DNA from: Streptomyces roseirectus
GTDB taxonomy: Bacteria > Actinomycetota > Actinomycetes > Streptomycetales > Streptomycetaceae
Length of the DNA stretch: 64,000 nucleotides
Direction of reading: 5' to 3'
NCBI RefSeq assembly: GCF_014489635.1
Contig: NZ_CP060828.1
Span: 5,512,501 to 5,576,500, forward strand
Of the stretch, positions 1 to 9,395 are shown piece by piece; the first letter of the stretch is position 1, and every line of letters starts with the position of its first letter. The notes under the pieces were generated by a model. The model made no database searches. It saw only the letters and a program-made list of their open reading frames with translations, and was not told the origin of the DNA. A program made the translations under genes and the position numbers.

Positions 1-43
1 GGCAGGTCCCTCAACTCGTAGGCAGGTCGGCCGGGTTGGCTGT

Positions 44-1192
44 TCACGTCCTCAGCAGCAGGGCGGAGGTGGGGACGCCCTCGCCCGCCGTGACGAGGCA
101 GGTCGCGGCGCCGGGGACCTGGGCGGTGCTGGTGCCCCTGAGCTGCTTCACGCCCTCGTTGATGAGGTTGAAGCCGTGCACGTACGCCTCCGACAGGCCG
201 CCGCCGCCCGTGTTGACCGGCAGCCGGCCGCCGAGTTCCAGCGCGCCGCCCTCGGTGAACGGGCCGCCCTCGCCGCGCCCGCAGAAGCCGTACCCCTCCA
301 GGGAGAGGGGGACCAGCGGCGTGAACGCGTCGTAGATCTGGGCCACATGGACGTCCGCCGGGGTGAAGTCGGCCTGTTTCCACAGGTGTCGAGCGGTCGC
401 CCAGGAAGGTCCGGTGAGCGGGTCGTCGTTCCAGTAGTTGACCATGCCGTGGTGCTGGGCGGGCAGGCCCTGGGCGGCGGAGTGGATGTAGACCGGCCTG
501 CGGCGGCAGTCGCGGGCGCGCTCCGCCGAGACGACGACGCAGGCCAACGCCCCGTCCGTCTCCAGGCAGTTGTCGAACAGGCAGAGGGGTTCGCTGATCC
601 AGCGCGAGGTCATGTACATCTCGCGGGTGAGCGGGCGGTCGTACATGATCGCCGCCGGGTTCTGGTTGGCGCGGTTGCGGCAGGCGAGGGCGACGTTGAA
701 GAGGTGGTCGCGGGTCGTGCCGTACTCGTGCATGTGGCGGCGGGCCAGCATCGCGATCTCGTCGGCGGGGCGCAGCAGGCCGAAGGGGCGCGTCCACTGG
801 GCGGGTGTGGGGAGTTGGGCCGTCGTGTTCGTCCACGGGCGCGGGCCGCTGCCGCGTTTGCGTGAGCGCCAGGCGACGCCGACGCTCGCCTGGCCGGCGG
901 CGATCGCGGTGGCGAGGTGGGCGACGGTCGCGCACGAACCTCCGCCGCCGTAGGGTGACTTGGCGAAGAAGGTCAGGTCGCCGAAGCCGACCGCCTTCGC
1001 GAGTTCGACCTCGTCCGTCTCCTCCATCGTGTACGAGGCGAGGGCGTCCACCTCGGCGGGGGAGATCCCCGCGTCGTCCAGCGCGGCGAGGACCGCGCGG
1101 CAGGCGAGGGTGCGTTCGTCCTCCGGGAGGTGCTTGGCGAAGGCCGTCTGGCCTATGCCGACGATGGCTGTCGCGTCCTTGATTCCGGCCAT
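44..1192 (-). CDS. Thiolase-like / lipid-transfer protein
   Basis: This 382-residue protein has the thiolase fold typical of the SCP-x/Ltp-like proteins that act on acyl-CoA thioesters in sterol or branched side-chain degradation. The N-terminus (ATAIVGIGQTAF) and the glycine-rich SPYGGGGSCATV segment near residue 80 are typical, and the C-terminal part has VNTGGGGLSEAYVHG and CLVTAGEGVP. I see no clear thiolase nucleophilic cysteine in a standard context, so it may be a retro-aldolase-like Ltp homologue rather than a true thiolase. The start has a strong GGGAGGGGG ribosome site. It is transcribed divergently from the acyl-CoA ligase across two CTGAC-N5-GTCAG sites. Family is confident; substrate is unknown. 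Confidence 0.85.
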   Translation of the reverse strand: MAGIKDATAIVGIGQTAFAKHLPEDERTLACRAVLAALDDAGISPAEVDALASYTMEETDEVELAKAVGFGDLTFFAKSPYGGGGSCATVAHLATAIAAGQASVGVAWRSRKRGSGPRPWTNTTAQLPTPAQWTRPFGLLRPADEIAMLARRHMHEYGTTRDHLFNVALACRNRANQNPAAIMYDRPLTREMYMTSRWISEPLCLFDNCLETDGALACVVVSAERARDCRRRPVYIHSAAQGLPAQHHGMVNYWNDDPLTGPSWATARHLWKQADFTPADVHVAQIYDAFTPLVPLSLEGYGFCGRGEGGPFTEGGALELGGRLPVNTGGGGLSEAYVHGFNLINEGVKQLRGTSTAQVPGAATCLVTAGEGVPTSALLLRT

Positions 1193-1213
1193 GTCCCCCT
1201 CCCGGGCAGGCTG

Positions 1214-1228
1214 CTGACAGTGCGTCAG
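1214..1228. promoter_or_regulatory. CTGAC-N5-GTCAG operator A1
   Basis: A perfect-arm inverted repeat, CTGACAGTGCGTCAG, lies between the divergent thiolase-like and acyl-CoA ligase genes. It is one of seven such sites beside catabolic genes in this window. Length and symmetry fit a TetR-family repressor site; this function is inferred. Confidence 0.7.
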
Positions 1229-1240
1229 ATTACCGCTAAT

Positions 1241-1255
1241 CTGACGGGTCGTCAG
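1241..1255. promoter_or_regulatory. CTGAC-N5-GTCAG operator A2
   Basis: A second perfect-arm copy, CTGACGGGTCGTCAG, begins 27 bases after the first. The pair may let one repressor control both divergent genes. Confidence 0.7.
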
Positions 1256-1286
1256 CTCCTGTCTCCCGTCTCATCGGAGGCCGTTC

Positions 1287-2969
1287 ATGTGGCAGAGCAT
1301 TCCCGAGCTGGTGCGTTGGTCGGCCGAGAAGTACGGGGAGGCCGAGGCCGTGGTCGACGGGCGGGTCCGGGTCTCCTACCGGGAGCTCGGGCGGCGGGTG
1401 GAGCGGGCGGCGGCGGCCTGCGCCGCGACGGGGCTGCGGGCCGGGGACCGGGTGGGGATCTGGGCGCCGAACTCGCTGGAGTGGATCGTCGCGGCGCTCG
1501 GGGCGGTGTCGGCGGGGGGTGTGCTGGTGCCGCTCAACACGCGCTTCAAGGGGGCCGAGGCGGCGGACGTGCTGCGGCGCAGCGGGGCACGGCTGCTGTT
1601 CGTGACGGGGACGTTCCTGGGGACGTCGTACGTCGCGTCCCTGCGGAGGGCGGCGGGGGAGGGGGCGGGGACGGGGCCGCTGCCGGGGCTGCCGGAGCTG
1701 CGGGACGTCGTGGTGCTGGCGGAGGACGCGCCGGAGGGGTTCCGGGCGTGGGGGGAGTTCCTGGCGGGCGGGGAGGGGGCGGCCGGGGGGCTTACGGGTA
1801 TGACGGGTCCCGGCGGGGGCGCCGGAAGTACTACGGGTACTACAGGTCCCGGCGATGCCCCCGGAGGTACTACGGGTACTACGGGTTCCGGCGGGGGCGC
1901 CGGAGGTACTACGGGTATTACGGGCTCCTCCCCCTCCGACATCATCTTCACCTCAGGTACTACGGGTAGCCCCAAGGGTGCCGTCATCACCCACGAGCAG
2001 ACCCTCCGGGGCTACGACGCGTGGAGCGAGCTCGCGGGGCTGCGGGAGGGGGACCGGTACCTCGTCGTGAACCCCTTCTTCCACACGTTCGGCTACAAGG
2101 CCGGGGTGATCGCCTGCCTGACGCGGGGCGCGACGATCATTCCGCAGCCGGTGTTCGACGTGACGACCGCGCTGGCGAACATCGCGGCGGAGCGCGTCAC
2201 CGTCCTGCCCGGCCCGCCCACGCTCCACCAGTCCCTGCTGGACCACCCCGCGCGGGCGTCGTACGACCTGTCGTCGCTGCGGCTGGTGGTGACCGGCGCG
2301 GCCGTCGTCCCGCTGCGGCTCGTGGAGCGGCTGCGCGACGAGCTGGGCGTCGCGACGGTGCTGACCGCGTACGGGCTCTCCGAGGCGAGCGGCATCGTCA
2401 CGATGTGCCGGCGCGGCGACAGCCCGGAGGTGATCGCGACGACGTCGGGCCGCGCGATCCCCGGCACGGAGGTCAGGGTGGCGGACGCGGCGGGTGCCGC
2501 GCTGCCGCCGGGCGAGCCGGGGGAGGTGCTGGTACGGGGCTTCAACGTCATGCGCGGGTACTACGGGGACGACAGGGCGACCCGGGAGGTGATCACCCCG
2601 GACGGCTGGCTGCGTACCGGAGACGTAGGGGTCCTGGACGAGGCCGGCAATTTGCGGATCACCGACCGGATCAAGGACATGTTCATCGTGGGTGGTTTCA
2701 ACGCCTACCCGGCCGAGATAGAGCAGATCCTGGGGCTGCATCCGGCCGTCGCGGACGTCGCCGTCGTCGGCATACCGGACGCCCGCCTTGGAGAGGTCGG
2801 CAAGGCGTACGTCGTGCGGCGGGCGGGTTCTGTGACGACCGGGGACGATCTGATCGCCTGGGCGAGGCGTGAGATGGCGAACTACAAGGTGCCCCGACTT
2901 GTCGAGTTCGTGGGCGAGTTGCCCCGGAATGCGAGCGGGAAAGTGGTCAAGGGGCTGTTGCGGACCTGA
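1287..2969 (+). CDS. Acyl-CoA ligase (AMP-forming, FadD3-like)
   Basis: This 560-residue ANL-superfamily enzyme would activate a carboxylic acid as acyl-AMP and then acyl-CoA. The phosphate-binding loop IIFTSGTTGSPKGA, the YGLSEASG motif, the TGD hinge region (GWLRTGDVG) and the C-terminal catalytic lysine context (PRNASGKVVKG) are all present, so it should be active. A GGAGG site lies 7 bases before the ATG. Just before the phosphate loop sits an unusual Gly/Thr-rich insertion of about 45 residues, encoded by three 39-base tandem units. It is controlled with the divergent thiolase-like gene. Resemblance to FadD3-type ligases of ring catabolism is by sequence feel only. Confidence 0.9.
   Translation: MWQSIPELVRWSAEKYGEAEAVVDGRVRVSYRELGRRVERAAAACAATGLRAGDRVGIWAPNSLEWIVAALGAVSAGGVLVPLNTRFKGAEAADVLRRSGARLLFVTGTFLGTSYVASLRRAAGEGAGTGPLPGLPELRDVVVLAEDAPEGFRAWGEFLAGGEGAAGGLTGMTGPGGGAGSTTGTTGPGDAPGGTTGTTGSGGGAGGTTGITGSSPSDIIFTSGTTGSPKGAVITHEQTLRGYDAWSELAGLREGDRYLVVNPFFHTFGYKAGVIACLTRGATIIPQPVFDVTTALANIAAERVTVLPGPPTLHQSLLDHPARASYDLSSLRLVVTGAAVVPLRLVERLRDELGVATVLTAYGLSEASGIVTMCRRGDSPEVIATTSGRAIPGTEVRVADAAGAALPPGEPGEVLVRGFNVMRGYYGDDRATREVITPDGWLRTGDVGVLDEAGNLRITDRIKDMFIVGGFNAYPAEIEQILGLHPAVADVAVVGIPDARLGEVGKAYVVRRAGSVTTGDDLIAWARREMANYKVPRLVEFVGELPRNASGKVVKGLLRT
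1806..1922 (+). repeat. Three tandem 39-base units inside the ligase gene
   Basis: Units at 1806-1844, 1845-1883 and 1884-1922 each encode 13 residues of the form GPGGGAGSTTGTT. Each contains one or two copies of GTACTACGG, the dispersed motif found elsewhere in the window. The encoded TTGTTG imitates the natural TSGTTG phosphate loop, which follows at about 1954. Confidence 0.85.
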
Positions 2970-3087
2970 GGGGAGAAGTTGCCGGAAACCGTCGCTCCCG
3001 CAACCGCCGTGCTCCCTGGTGGCGTGAAGGGTGCGTGAGGGAGGTGTGCACTCCCGCGTGCCGCCGTGTGATCGGTGCTTCCTGTTG

Positions 3088-3099
3088 CTGACGCGTCAG
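3088..3099. promoter_or_regulatory. CTGACGCGTCAG palindrome upstream of the SARP
   Basis: A perfect 12-base palindrome lies about 55 bases before the AfsR-like gene, followed by another GTCAG. It has the same arms as the seven CTGAC-N5-GTCAG sites but a 2-base spacer, so it may be unrelated or bind differently. Confidence 0.35.
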
Positions 3100-3152
3100 G
3101 TGTCAGCAAGGCAAACTGAGCAGGTCAACAGGGAGCGCCCAGGGAGACCTTG

Positions 3153-6125
3153 ATGGACGACCGAGTACCGCGCGTGCCGGGACAGGGGCGCCGCGACCCC
3201 TCGGACGACGAGGACGCGGCGAGTCTGAGGTTCGGTGTGCTCGGGCCGGTACGGGCGTGGCGGGACGACGGCCCGCTGCCCACCGGTTCGCCCCAACAGC
3301 GCGCTGTGCTCGCGACGTTGCTGCTGCGCGAGGGCCGGACGGTGACCCCGGGTGAACTGATCGACGCGCTGTGGGGCGAGGATCCGCCGTCGCAGGCGCT
3401 GGCAGCGCTGCGGACGTACGTGTCCCGGCTGCGGAAGGTGCTGTCGTCGCGCATGCTGGTCAGCGAGGCCGGGGGCTACGCACTGCGGGACCCGGACGGC
3501 GCCGTCGCGCTCGACCTCACGGCGGCACAGGCGCTGTCCGAGGACGCGGAGAAGGCGTGGGCGTCCGGCGATGTCCGGGCCGCGCGCGACCGGTTGAACC
3601 ACGCGCTCGGCCTGTGGGAGGGCGAGGCGCTGGCGGGGGTGCCGGGACCGTACGCGGAGGCGCAGCGCGTCCGCCTGGAGGAGTGGCGGCTCAAACTCAT
3701 CGAGAACCGGCTCGACCTGGACCTGGAGCTGGGCAGACACGCCGAAGCCGTCTCGGAGTTGACCTCCCTCACCGCCGAACACCCCCTCAGAGAGCGGCTG
3801 CGCGAGCTGCTGATGCTCGCGCTGTACCGAAGTGGCCGTCAGGCGGAGGCACTCGCCGTGTACGCCGACACGCGCCGCCTCCTCGCCGAGGAGCTGGGCG
3901 TCGACCCCCGCCCCGGCCTGCGCGACCTCCAGGAACGCATCCTGCGCGCCGACCCCGCGCTCGCCGAACCCGAGGCACCGGCCGCCGAAGCCCCCGTCGT
4001 ACGTATTCTGCCCGCTCAACTCCCCGCTTCGGTACCGGATTTCACCGGGCGCGAGACGCTGGCCCGGGAACTGGGCGAGGCGTTGGTGGCGGAGTCCGGC
4101 GCCGAGCAGCGGGTGATGGCCGTCTCTGCGGTCGCCGGGATCGGCGGCGTGGGCAAGACGACGCTCGCCGTGCACGTCGCCCACCAGGCCCGATCCGCCT
4201 TCCCCGACGGGCAGTTGTACGTCGACCTGCAAGGCGCGAGCTCGCGTCCCGCCGACCCGCAGGCCGTCCTCGGCGCGTTCCTGCGCGCCCTCGGTACCGC
4301 CGACCCGGCGATCCCCGACTCGCTCCAGGAGCGCGCGGCGCTGTTCCGCACGCTGCTGGACGGCCGCCGGGTCCTCGTCCTGCTCGACAACGCCCGGGAC
4401 GCCGCCCAGGTACGGCCGTTGCTGCCGGGCACGGCCGGCTGCGCGGCGCTGGTGACCTCGCGCACGCGGATGGTGGACGTCGCCGGGGCGCACCTGATCG
4501 ACCTCGACGTGATGGCTCCGCACGAGGCGCTGGACCTCTTCACGCGCATCGTCGGCGCCGAACGCGTCGCGTCCGAACGGGAGTCGGCGCTCGACGTCGT
4601 CGCGGCGTGCGGTTTCCTGCCGCTCGCGATCCGTATCGCCGCCTCCCGGCTCGCCGCCCGGCGCACCTGGACCGTGTCGGTGCTCGCGGACAAACTCGCC
4701 GACGAGAGACGCAGGTTGGACGAACTCCAGGCGGGCGACCTCGCCGTGAAGGCCACTTTCGAGCTGGGCTACGGGCAGTTGGAGCCCGCGCAGGCCCGCG
4801 CCTTCCGTCTCCTCGGCCTCGCCGACGGCCCCGACATCTCGCTGGCCGCCGCCGCGGCCGTCCTCGACCTCCCGGCGGACGACACCGAGGACCTGCTGGA
4901 ATCCCTCGTCGACACCTCGCTCCTGGAGTCGGCGGCGCCCGGCCGCTACCGCTTCCACGACCTGGTCCGGCTCTACGCGCGGGCATGCGCGGAACGTGAC
5001 CAACTCCCCGCGAGCGAACGGGAGTCGGCGCTCGCCCGGCTGCTGGACTTCTACCTCGCGACGGCCGCCGGGGTGTACGCGATCGAGCGGCCCGGCGACC
5101 GGCTGGTGGAACAGCTGGAGCAAACCGCCTACCCCGGGCTGAAGTTCGGGGACCGGCACGACGCGCAGGACTGGCTGTACGCCGAGGCGGGCGCGCTGCT
5201 GTCCTGCGTACGCCAGTCCATCGGCGACGGCAGACTGCGCCGCGCGGTCGACCTGCTGTGGGTCGCGAAGGACCTCGCGGAGTCCGGGGCCAACGCCCGC
5301 GAGTACGAGGTGGCCGCCAACGAGGCTCTGCAGCAAGCCCGTTCGGCCGACGACCGGCACGCGCACGGCCGGGCGCTGATCACCCTCACGGACGTCCATC
5401 TCGTCGCCGGCCGCTTCGACCGGGCCGACGCCGCGGCCGTCGAGGCGCTGCGGGTCACCGACGACGCCGACGACCCCGTCCCGCGCTGCTGGGCGCCCAA
5501 CACCCGGGGAATCATCGCCCTTTACCAGGGGCGGCACGCGGAGGGCGAGCGGCATCTCACGGTCGCGTTCGACAACTTCCGCGCCAACAAGAACCGGGCG
5601 GGCGAGGCGAGCGTCCTGTGCAACCTCTCCCGCATCCACCTCGCGACCGGCCGCGTCGACAGCGCGGTGACGCTGGCGCACCAGGGCATCGGCATCTACG
5701 ACGAGACCGGCAACGCCCTGCGCGGCGCCAACGGCCGGTACGCGCTGGGGCTCGCGCTCACCGAGAGCGGGCTGCTGACCACCGCCGCCGAGATCCTGCG
5801 GGACGCGCTCGACGTCTTCCGCGACAGCCGCCAGCGCCTGTGGGAGGGCATGACGCTGTTCCGGCTCGCCGAGGTCGACCTCGCCGCCCACCGGCCCGCG
5901 CAGGCCGCCGCCCACGCCGACCTCGCGCTGACCGTGCTGCGCGGCATCGGCGGCGAGTGGCGCCGGGGCCTGGTCCTCACGGTCCTCGGCCGCGCCCTCA
6001 GCGGACTCGGGCAGGCCGGCCGCGCACACGTCTGCTGGACCGAGGCTCTGGGGATCTACGAGGAGCTGCGGGCGCCGGAGGCGGAGGAGGTACGGGGGCT
6101 GCTGGACCTGTCGGCGGTGGTGTAG
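3153..6125 (+). CDS. AfsR/SARP-type transcriptional regulator (BTAD, NB-ARC, TPR)
   Basis: The protein of about 990 residues has an N-terminal OmpR-like winged helix (SLRFGVLGPV near residue 25, then the DNA-contacting region through YVSRLRKVL). A bacterial transcriptional activation domain follows, with ELGVDPRPGLRDLQ ending near residue 265. An NB-ARC ATPase follows, with the P-loop GIGGVGKTTLA and LLDNARD, and a C-terminal TPR-rich half. This is the architecture of AfsR-like SARPs, which activate secondary metabolism or other accessory genes. The ATG at 3153 follows GGGAG; a TTG three bases earlier is also possible. Targets cannot be told; the neighbours are catabolic rather than a recognisable biosynthetic cluster. 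Confidence 0.93.
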   Translation: MDDRVPRVPGQGRRDPSDDEDAASLRFGVLGPVRAWRDDGPLPTGSPQQRAVLATLLLREGRTVTPGELIDALWGEDPPSQALAALRTYVSRLRKVLSSRMLVSEAGGYALRDPDGAVALDLTAAQALSEDAEKAWASGDVRAARDRLNHALGLWEGEALAGVPGPYAEAQRVRLEEWRLKLIENRLDLDLELGRHAEAVSELTSLTAEHPLRERLRELLMLALYRSGRQAEALAVYADTRRLLAEELGVDPRPGLRDLQERILRADPALAEPEAPAAEAPVVRILPAQLPASVPDFTGRETLARELGEALVAESGAEQRVMAVSAVAGIGGVGKTTLAVHVAHQARSAFPDGQLYVDLQGASSRPADPQAVLGAFLRALGTADPAIPDSLQERAALFRTLLDGRRVLVLLDNARDAAQVRPLLPGTAGCAALVTSRTRMVDVAGAHLIDLDVMAPHEALDLFTRIVGAERVASERESALDVVAACGFLPLAIRIAASRLAARRTWTVSVLADKLADERRRLDELQAGDLAVKATFELGYGQLEPAQARAFRLLGLADGPDISLAAAAAVLDLPADDTEDLLESLVDTSLLESAAPGRYRFHDLVRLYARACAERDQLPASERESALARLLDFYLATAAGVYAIERPGDRLVEQLEQTAYPGLKFGDRHDAQDWLYAEAGALLSCVRQSIGDGRLRRAVDLLWVAKDLAESGANAREYEVAANEALQQARSADDRHAHGRALITLTDVHLVAGRFDRADAAAVEALRVTDDADDPVPRCWAPNTRGIIALYQGRHAEGERHLTVAFDNFRANKNRAGEASVLCNLSRIHLATGRVDSAVTLAHQGIGIYDETGNALRGANGRYALGLALTESGLLTTAAEILRDALDVFRDSRQRLWEGMTLFRLAEVDLAAHRPAQAAAHADLALTVLRGIGGEWRRGLVLTVLGRALSGLGQAGRAHVCWTEALGIYEELRAPEAEEVRGLLDLSAVV

Positions 6126-6437
6126 GGGTACTACGGGACGCCTCCCTCGCCGGGGTACTACGGGGTGCCCCCTGAGGGTTCCCCCTGAGAGATGCCCCTG
6201 GCATATGGAACCGGACGTTCATAGAACGTTTATCGCCCCCTGACATGCTCTTACCAACGAACGGCCGGACCGGGGGGAACGGCCGGAGTCGTTGAGAGCC
6301 CGTCCGGCGACACACGGGGGAGTAGCCGGACGGGCGTTCCATCCACGGGGGACTCCATGGGGGGCGTGGGGGGAACGGCCGCGGTGGCACGGAGGGGGCG
6401 CCGCCGCGGCCGAAGGGACCCTTTGCCGCACCAGTAG
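6126..6437. other. Intergenic region with two GTACTACGGG copies
   Basis: No gene is visible. Directly after the SARP stop are two copies of GTACTACGGG (6128-6137 and 6155-6164). The rest is G-rich and C-rich low-complexity sequence, with no convincing terminator. Confidence 0.6.
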
Positions 6438-6452
6438 CTGACGCACCGTCAG
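6438..6452. promoter_or_regulatory. CTGAC-N5-GTCAG operator B
   Basis: CTGACGCACCGTCAG has perfect arms and ends 12 bases before the amidohydrolase GTG start. That is so close that the mRNA may be leaderless and the repressor would cover the promoter. Confidence 0.7.
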
Positions 6453-6464
6453 ATCGGCGCTACC

Positions 6465-7706
6465 GTGACCGACATGGAGAACACGACAGAGTTCCCGCTG
6501 ATCATCTCCGTCGACGACCACACCGTCGAACCCGCGCGGGTCTGGCAGGACCGGCTCCCGAAGAAGTTCCTCGACACCGGCCCGAGAGTCGTCCGGGCGC
6601 CGCTGAAGGAAATGACCTTTCTGGGCGGGCACTTCAAGCCCGTGATGGGTGAGAAGGGCGACGAGGGCCCGCTCGGCGACTGGTGGCTCTTCGAGAACCT
6701 GCGCCGCCCGCTCACCCGCCTCGACACCGCCGTCGGGTTCAGCCGCGACGAGATCCGCCTAGAGGTCATCACCTACGACCAGATGCGGCCCGGCTCCTAC
6801 GACGTGCCCGAGCGGCTGACCGACATGGACGTCAACCACGTCCGGTCGGCGGTGTGTTTCCCCACCTTCCCGAGGTTCTGCGGCCAGACCTTCACCGAGG
6901 CGAGCGACCGTGAACTCGGGCTGCTGTGCGTCCGGGCGTACAACGACTGGATGGTGGAGGAGTGGTGCGGCCCGCAGGCGCGCGGCCGGCTGATCCCGCT
7001 CACCCTGATCCCGTTGTGGGACGCCGAGTTGGCCGCCGCCGAGGTCCGCCGCAACGCCGCACGGGGCGTGCGCGCCGTCGCGTTCTCCGAGATCCCGCCC
7101 CACCTCGGCCTGCCGTCCGTGCACTCCGACGCCTGGGACCCCTTCCTCGCCGCGTGCGACGAGACCGGCACCGTCATCGCCATGCACATCGGCTCCAGCA
7201 GCCGCATGCCGTCCACCTCCAAGGACGCGCCCCCGGCGGTCGGTTCGACCATCACCTTCGCCAACTGCTGCTTCTCCATGGTCGATTGGCTGATGAGCGG
7301 TAAGTTCGAACGCTTCCCGAACCTCAAAGTCATGTACGCCGAGGGCCAGATCGGCTGGATCCCCTACATCCTGGAGCGCGCCGACGTGGTGTGGGAGGAG
7401 AACCGCGGCTGGGGCGGCGTCGCCGACAAGGTGCACCGGCCGCCGTCCGAACTCTTCGCCGACCACGTCTACGGCTGCTTCTTCGACGACGCCTTCGGGC
7501 TGCGCAACCTCGACGCGATCGGCGTCGGCAACGTCCTCTACGAGACCGACTACCCCCACTCCGACTCGACTTGGCCCAAGTCGCGCGAGGTCGGCGAGGC
7601 CCAGATGGGCCACCTCGACGCCGACACCGTCGACCGCATCGTCCGCCGCAACGCCATCGACCTGCTCGGCCTGACCGCCGACGGCCTCTGGCCGGGCCCG
7701 AGATGA
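6465..7706 (+). CDS. Amidohydrolase-2 (ACMSD-like) family protein
   Basis: This 413-residue TIM-barrel metal-dependent hydrolase or decarboxylase resembles the ACMSD/amidohydrolase-2 family, with SVDDHTVEP at the N-terminus, MHIGSSSRMP in the middle and YETDYPHSDSTWP near the C-terminus as likely metal and substrate ligands. The family hydrolyses or decarboxylates ring-derived acids. Start choice is open: GTG at 6465 or ATG at 6474, neither with a good ribosome site, fitting a leaderless transcript below operator B. It overlaps the next gene by ATGA, so the two form an operon. Substrate is unknown. Confidence 0.88.
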   Translation: MTDMENTTEFPLIISVDDHTVEPARVWQDRLPKKFLDTGPRVVRAPLKEMTFLGGHFKPVMGEKGDEGPLGDWWLFENLRRPLTRLDTAVGFSRDEIRLEVITYDQMRPGSYDVPERLTDMDVNHVRSAVCFPTFPRFCGQTFTEASDRELGLLCVRAYNDWMVEEWCGPQARGRLIPLTLIPLWDAELAAAEVRRNAARGVRAVAFSEIPPHLGLPSVHSDAWDPFLAACDETGTVIAMHIGSSSRMPSTSKDAPPAVGSTITFANCCFSMVDWLMSGKFERFPNLKVMYAEGQIGWIPYILERADVVWEENRGWGGVADKVHRPPSELFADHVYGCFFDDAFGLRNLDAIGVGNVLYETDYPHSDSTWPKSREVGEAQMGHLDADTVDRIVRRNAIDLLGLTADGLWPGPR

Positions 7707-8641
7707 CCCGCCGCCTCGCCTACGGCATCCAGCTCCCCGTCCAGTCCCAGAGCCGCATCTACGTCGAACCCTGGGAACTCGACGCCGGAGCGGCCGAGTT
7801 GACGGCCGTGGCGCGCGCGGCGGACGAGGCGGGGTTCGCGTACGTCGCCTGCTGCGACCACGTCGCGATCCCGCGCCGCCTCGCGGACGCCATGGGCACC
7901 GTCTGGTACGACCCCGTCGCCACCCTCGCCCACCTCGCCGCCGTCACCACCCGCGTGCGCCTGCTCAGCCATGTCGCGGTCGCCGCGCTGCGCCATCCGC
8001 TGCTCACCGCCAAGCAGTACGCGACCGTCGACCACCTCTCGGGCGGCCGGCTGATCCTCGGTGTCGGAGCGGGCCACGTCCAGGAGGAGTTCGCGGCCCT
8101 CGGCGTCGACTTCGCCCGCCGGGGAGCCGTCCTGGACGAGACCCTGGACGCCCTGCGCGCGGCTCTGGGGCCGGACGAATTCGTCAGCCACCAGGGCGAG
8201 TTGTACGCCTACGAGGACCTGGGCCAGCGCCCCCGCCCCGTCCAGGCGCACGTACCCGTCTGGGTCGGCGGCTCCTCGCCCGCCGCCGTCCGCCGCGCCG
8301 CCCTCAAGGGCGACGGCTGGCTGCCGCAGGGCGATCCGCGCGACCGGCTGCCCGCCCAGATCGAGACGATCCGGCAACTCCGGTCGCACGACGGTGAGTT
8401 CACCGTCGGGGCCATCGCCGAACCGCTGTACGTCGGGGAGCCCGGCTGGGACGTCGGACGCCGTACGCTCACCGGAAGGCCCGAGGCGCTGGCCGACTCA
8501 CTGGGCGAGTACGCCGAGTTGGGGGTGGACCAGATCCAAGTCAGGTTCAGAAGCAGGTCCGTTGACGAACTCACCGACCAGATGGGGATGTTCGGCACGG
8601 AGGTGGCGCCGCTCCTCACGTCTGTGAGGCAGCTCTCTTGA
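7703..8641 (+). CDS. LLM-class flavin/F420-dependent oxidoreductase
   Basis: This 312-residue luciferase-like monooxygenase fold protein has the signature TVDHLSGGRLILGVGAGHVQEEF near residue 110 and a C-terminal PVWVGGSSPAAVRRAA segment, typical of F420-binding actinobacterial members. The ATG overlaps the amidohydrolase stop as ATGA, so the pair is co-translated and probably acts in one pathway. FO synthase, which supplies F420, is encoded at 22410. Whether this enzyme uses FMN or F420 cannot be decided from sequence alone. Confidence 0.9.
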   Translation: MTRRLAYGIQLPVQSQSRIYVEPWELDAGAAELTAVARAADEAGFAYVACCDHVAIPRRLADAMGTVWYDPVATLAHLAAVTTRVRLLSHVAVAALRHPLLTAKQYATVDHLSGGRLILGVGAGHVQEEFAALGVDFARRGAVLDETLDALRAALGPDEFVSHQGELYAYEDLGQRPRPVQAHVPVWVGGSSPAAVRRAALKGDGWLPQGDPRDRLPAQIETIRQLRSHDGEFTVGAIAEPLYVGEPGWDVGRRTLTGRPEALADSLGEYAELGVDQIQVRFRSRSVDELTDQMGMFGTEVAPLLTSVRQLS

Positions 8642-8719
8642 ATCTTTGAACATGTCCACGCCGGGCTGCGTATGTACGAACGTACGGACGTCGCGGTTCC
8701 GGCGGAAGGACCCCCCGCA

Positions 8720-9373
8720 GTGAGATCCTCCGAAAGGCTCTCCGTAGCACTGGCCTGCGCGGACGGCACCAGCTGGCCGCACGCCGACTGGCCCGCGCCG
8801 GACGACTCGTACGTGGGCCGGGTCTGGCAAGTGGCCCCGCCCTACCGTACGTTGGCCGCCGTCCCGCTCGACGTCGTCCTGCTGAACTGTGTCGAACCCG
8901 CCCACGCCCTGCCGGAGTTGACCGGTGCCCTCGCCGGGCGCGGCATCCCGGTGATCGTGGTGAGCGGGCGGCGGGACGTCGAGACGGTCGTCGGGGTCTT
9001 CCGGGGCGGCGCGGGCTATCTGGTCGACGGCGACTACTGCACCTGCATGCTCTCCTCGGCCGTCATGGCGGCCACCGTCGGCCACACCTACCTGTCCCCG
9101 GCCGCCTGCGCCGCGCTGCGCGAAGGGGCCCGCGAGGAGCCCGCCGGAGGGGGTGCGGTGGACCGCCTGCGGGCCCTGCTGTCGCCGCGTGAGCGGCAGA
9201 TCATGGAGCTGCTGTCGACGGGCCTCGGCGCCCAGGAGATCGGCTTACGGCTACGGCTCAGCGAGAAGACCGTGCGCAACAACCTCAGCAACATCTACGC
9301 GAAACTCGACGCCCGCGGGAGCACGGACGCGGTCCTGCGCTGGCTGGGAGCCACGCCCGTGCTTCGCACCTGA
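8720..9373 (+). CDS. LuxR-family regulator with a TTA codon
   Basis: This 217-residue regulator ends in a LuxR helix-turn-helix (LSPRERQIMELLSTGLGAQEIG to KTVRNNLSNIYAKL). The N-terminal half is receiver-like (DVVLLNCVEPAHALPEL, PVIVVSGR) but lacks a clear phosphorylation pocket, so it is an atypical or orphan response regulator. GTG at 8720 is chosen because GGAAGGA sits 9 bases upstream; an ATG at 8672 would add 16 residues but has no ribosome site. Leucine TTA at 9245-9247, inside the HTH, suggests dependence on the bldA tRNA and expression late in development. Confidence 0.85.
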   Translation: MRSSERLSVALACADGTSWPHADWPAPDDSYVGRVWQVAPPYRTLAAVPLDVVLLNCVEPAHALPELTGALAGRGIPVIVVSGRRDVETVVGVFRGGAGYLVDGDYCTCMLSSAVMAATVGHTYLSPAACAALREGAREEPAGGGAVDRLRALLSPRERQIMELLSTGLGAQEIGLRLRLSEKTVRNNLSNIYAKLDARGSTDAVLRWLGATPVLRT

Positions 9374-9395
9374 GAACGATCTCTTCCAGACTCTT

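Noticed and set aside
3096..6029. A 977-codon open frame opposite the SARP gene
   Set aside because: It is the high-GC antisense shadow of a gene with clear motifs; its product is Arg/Gly/Val-rich with no domain.
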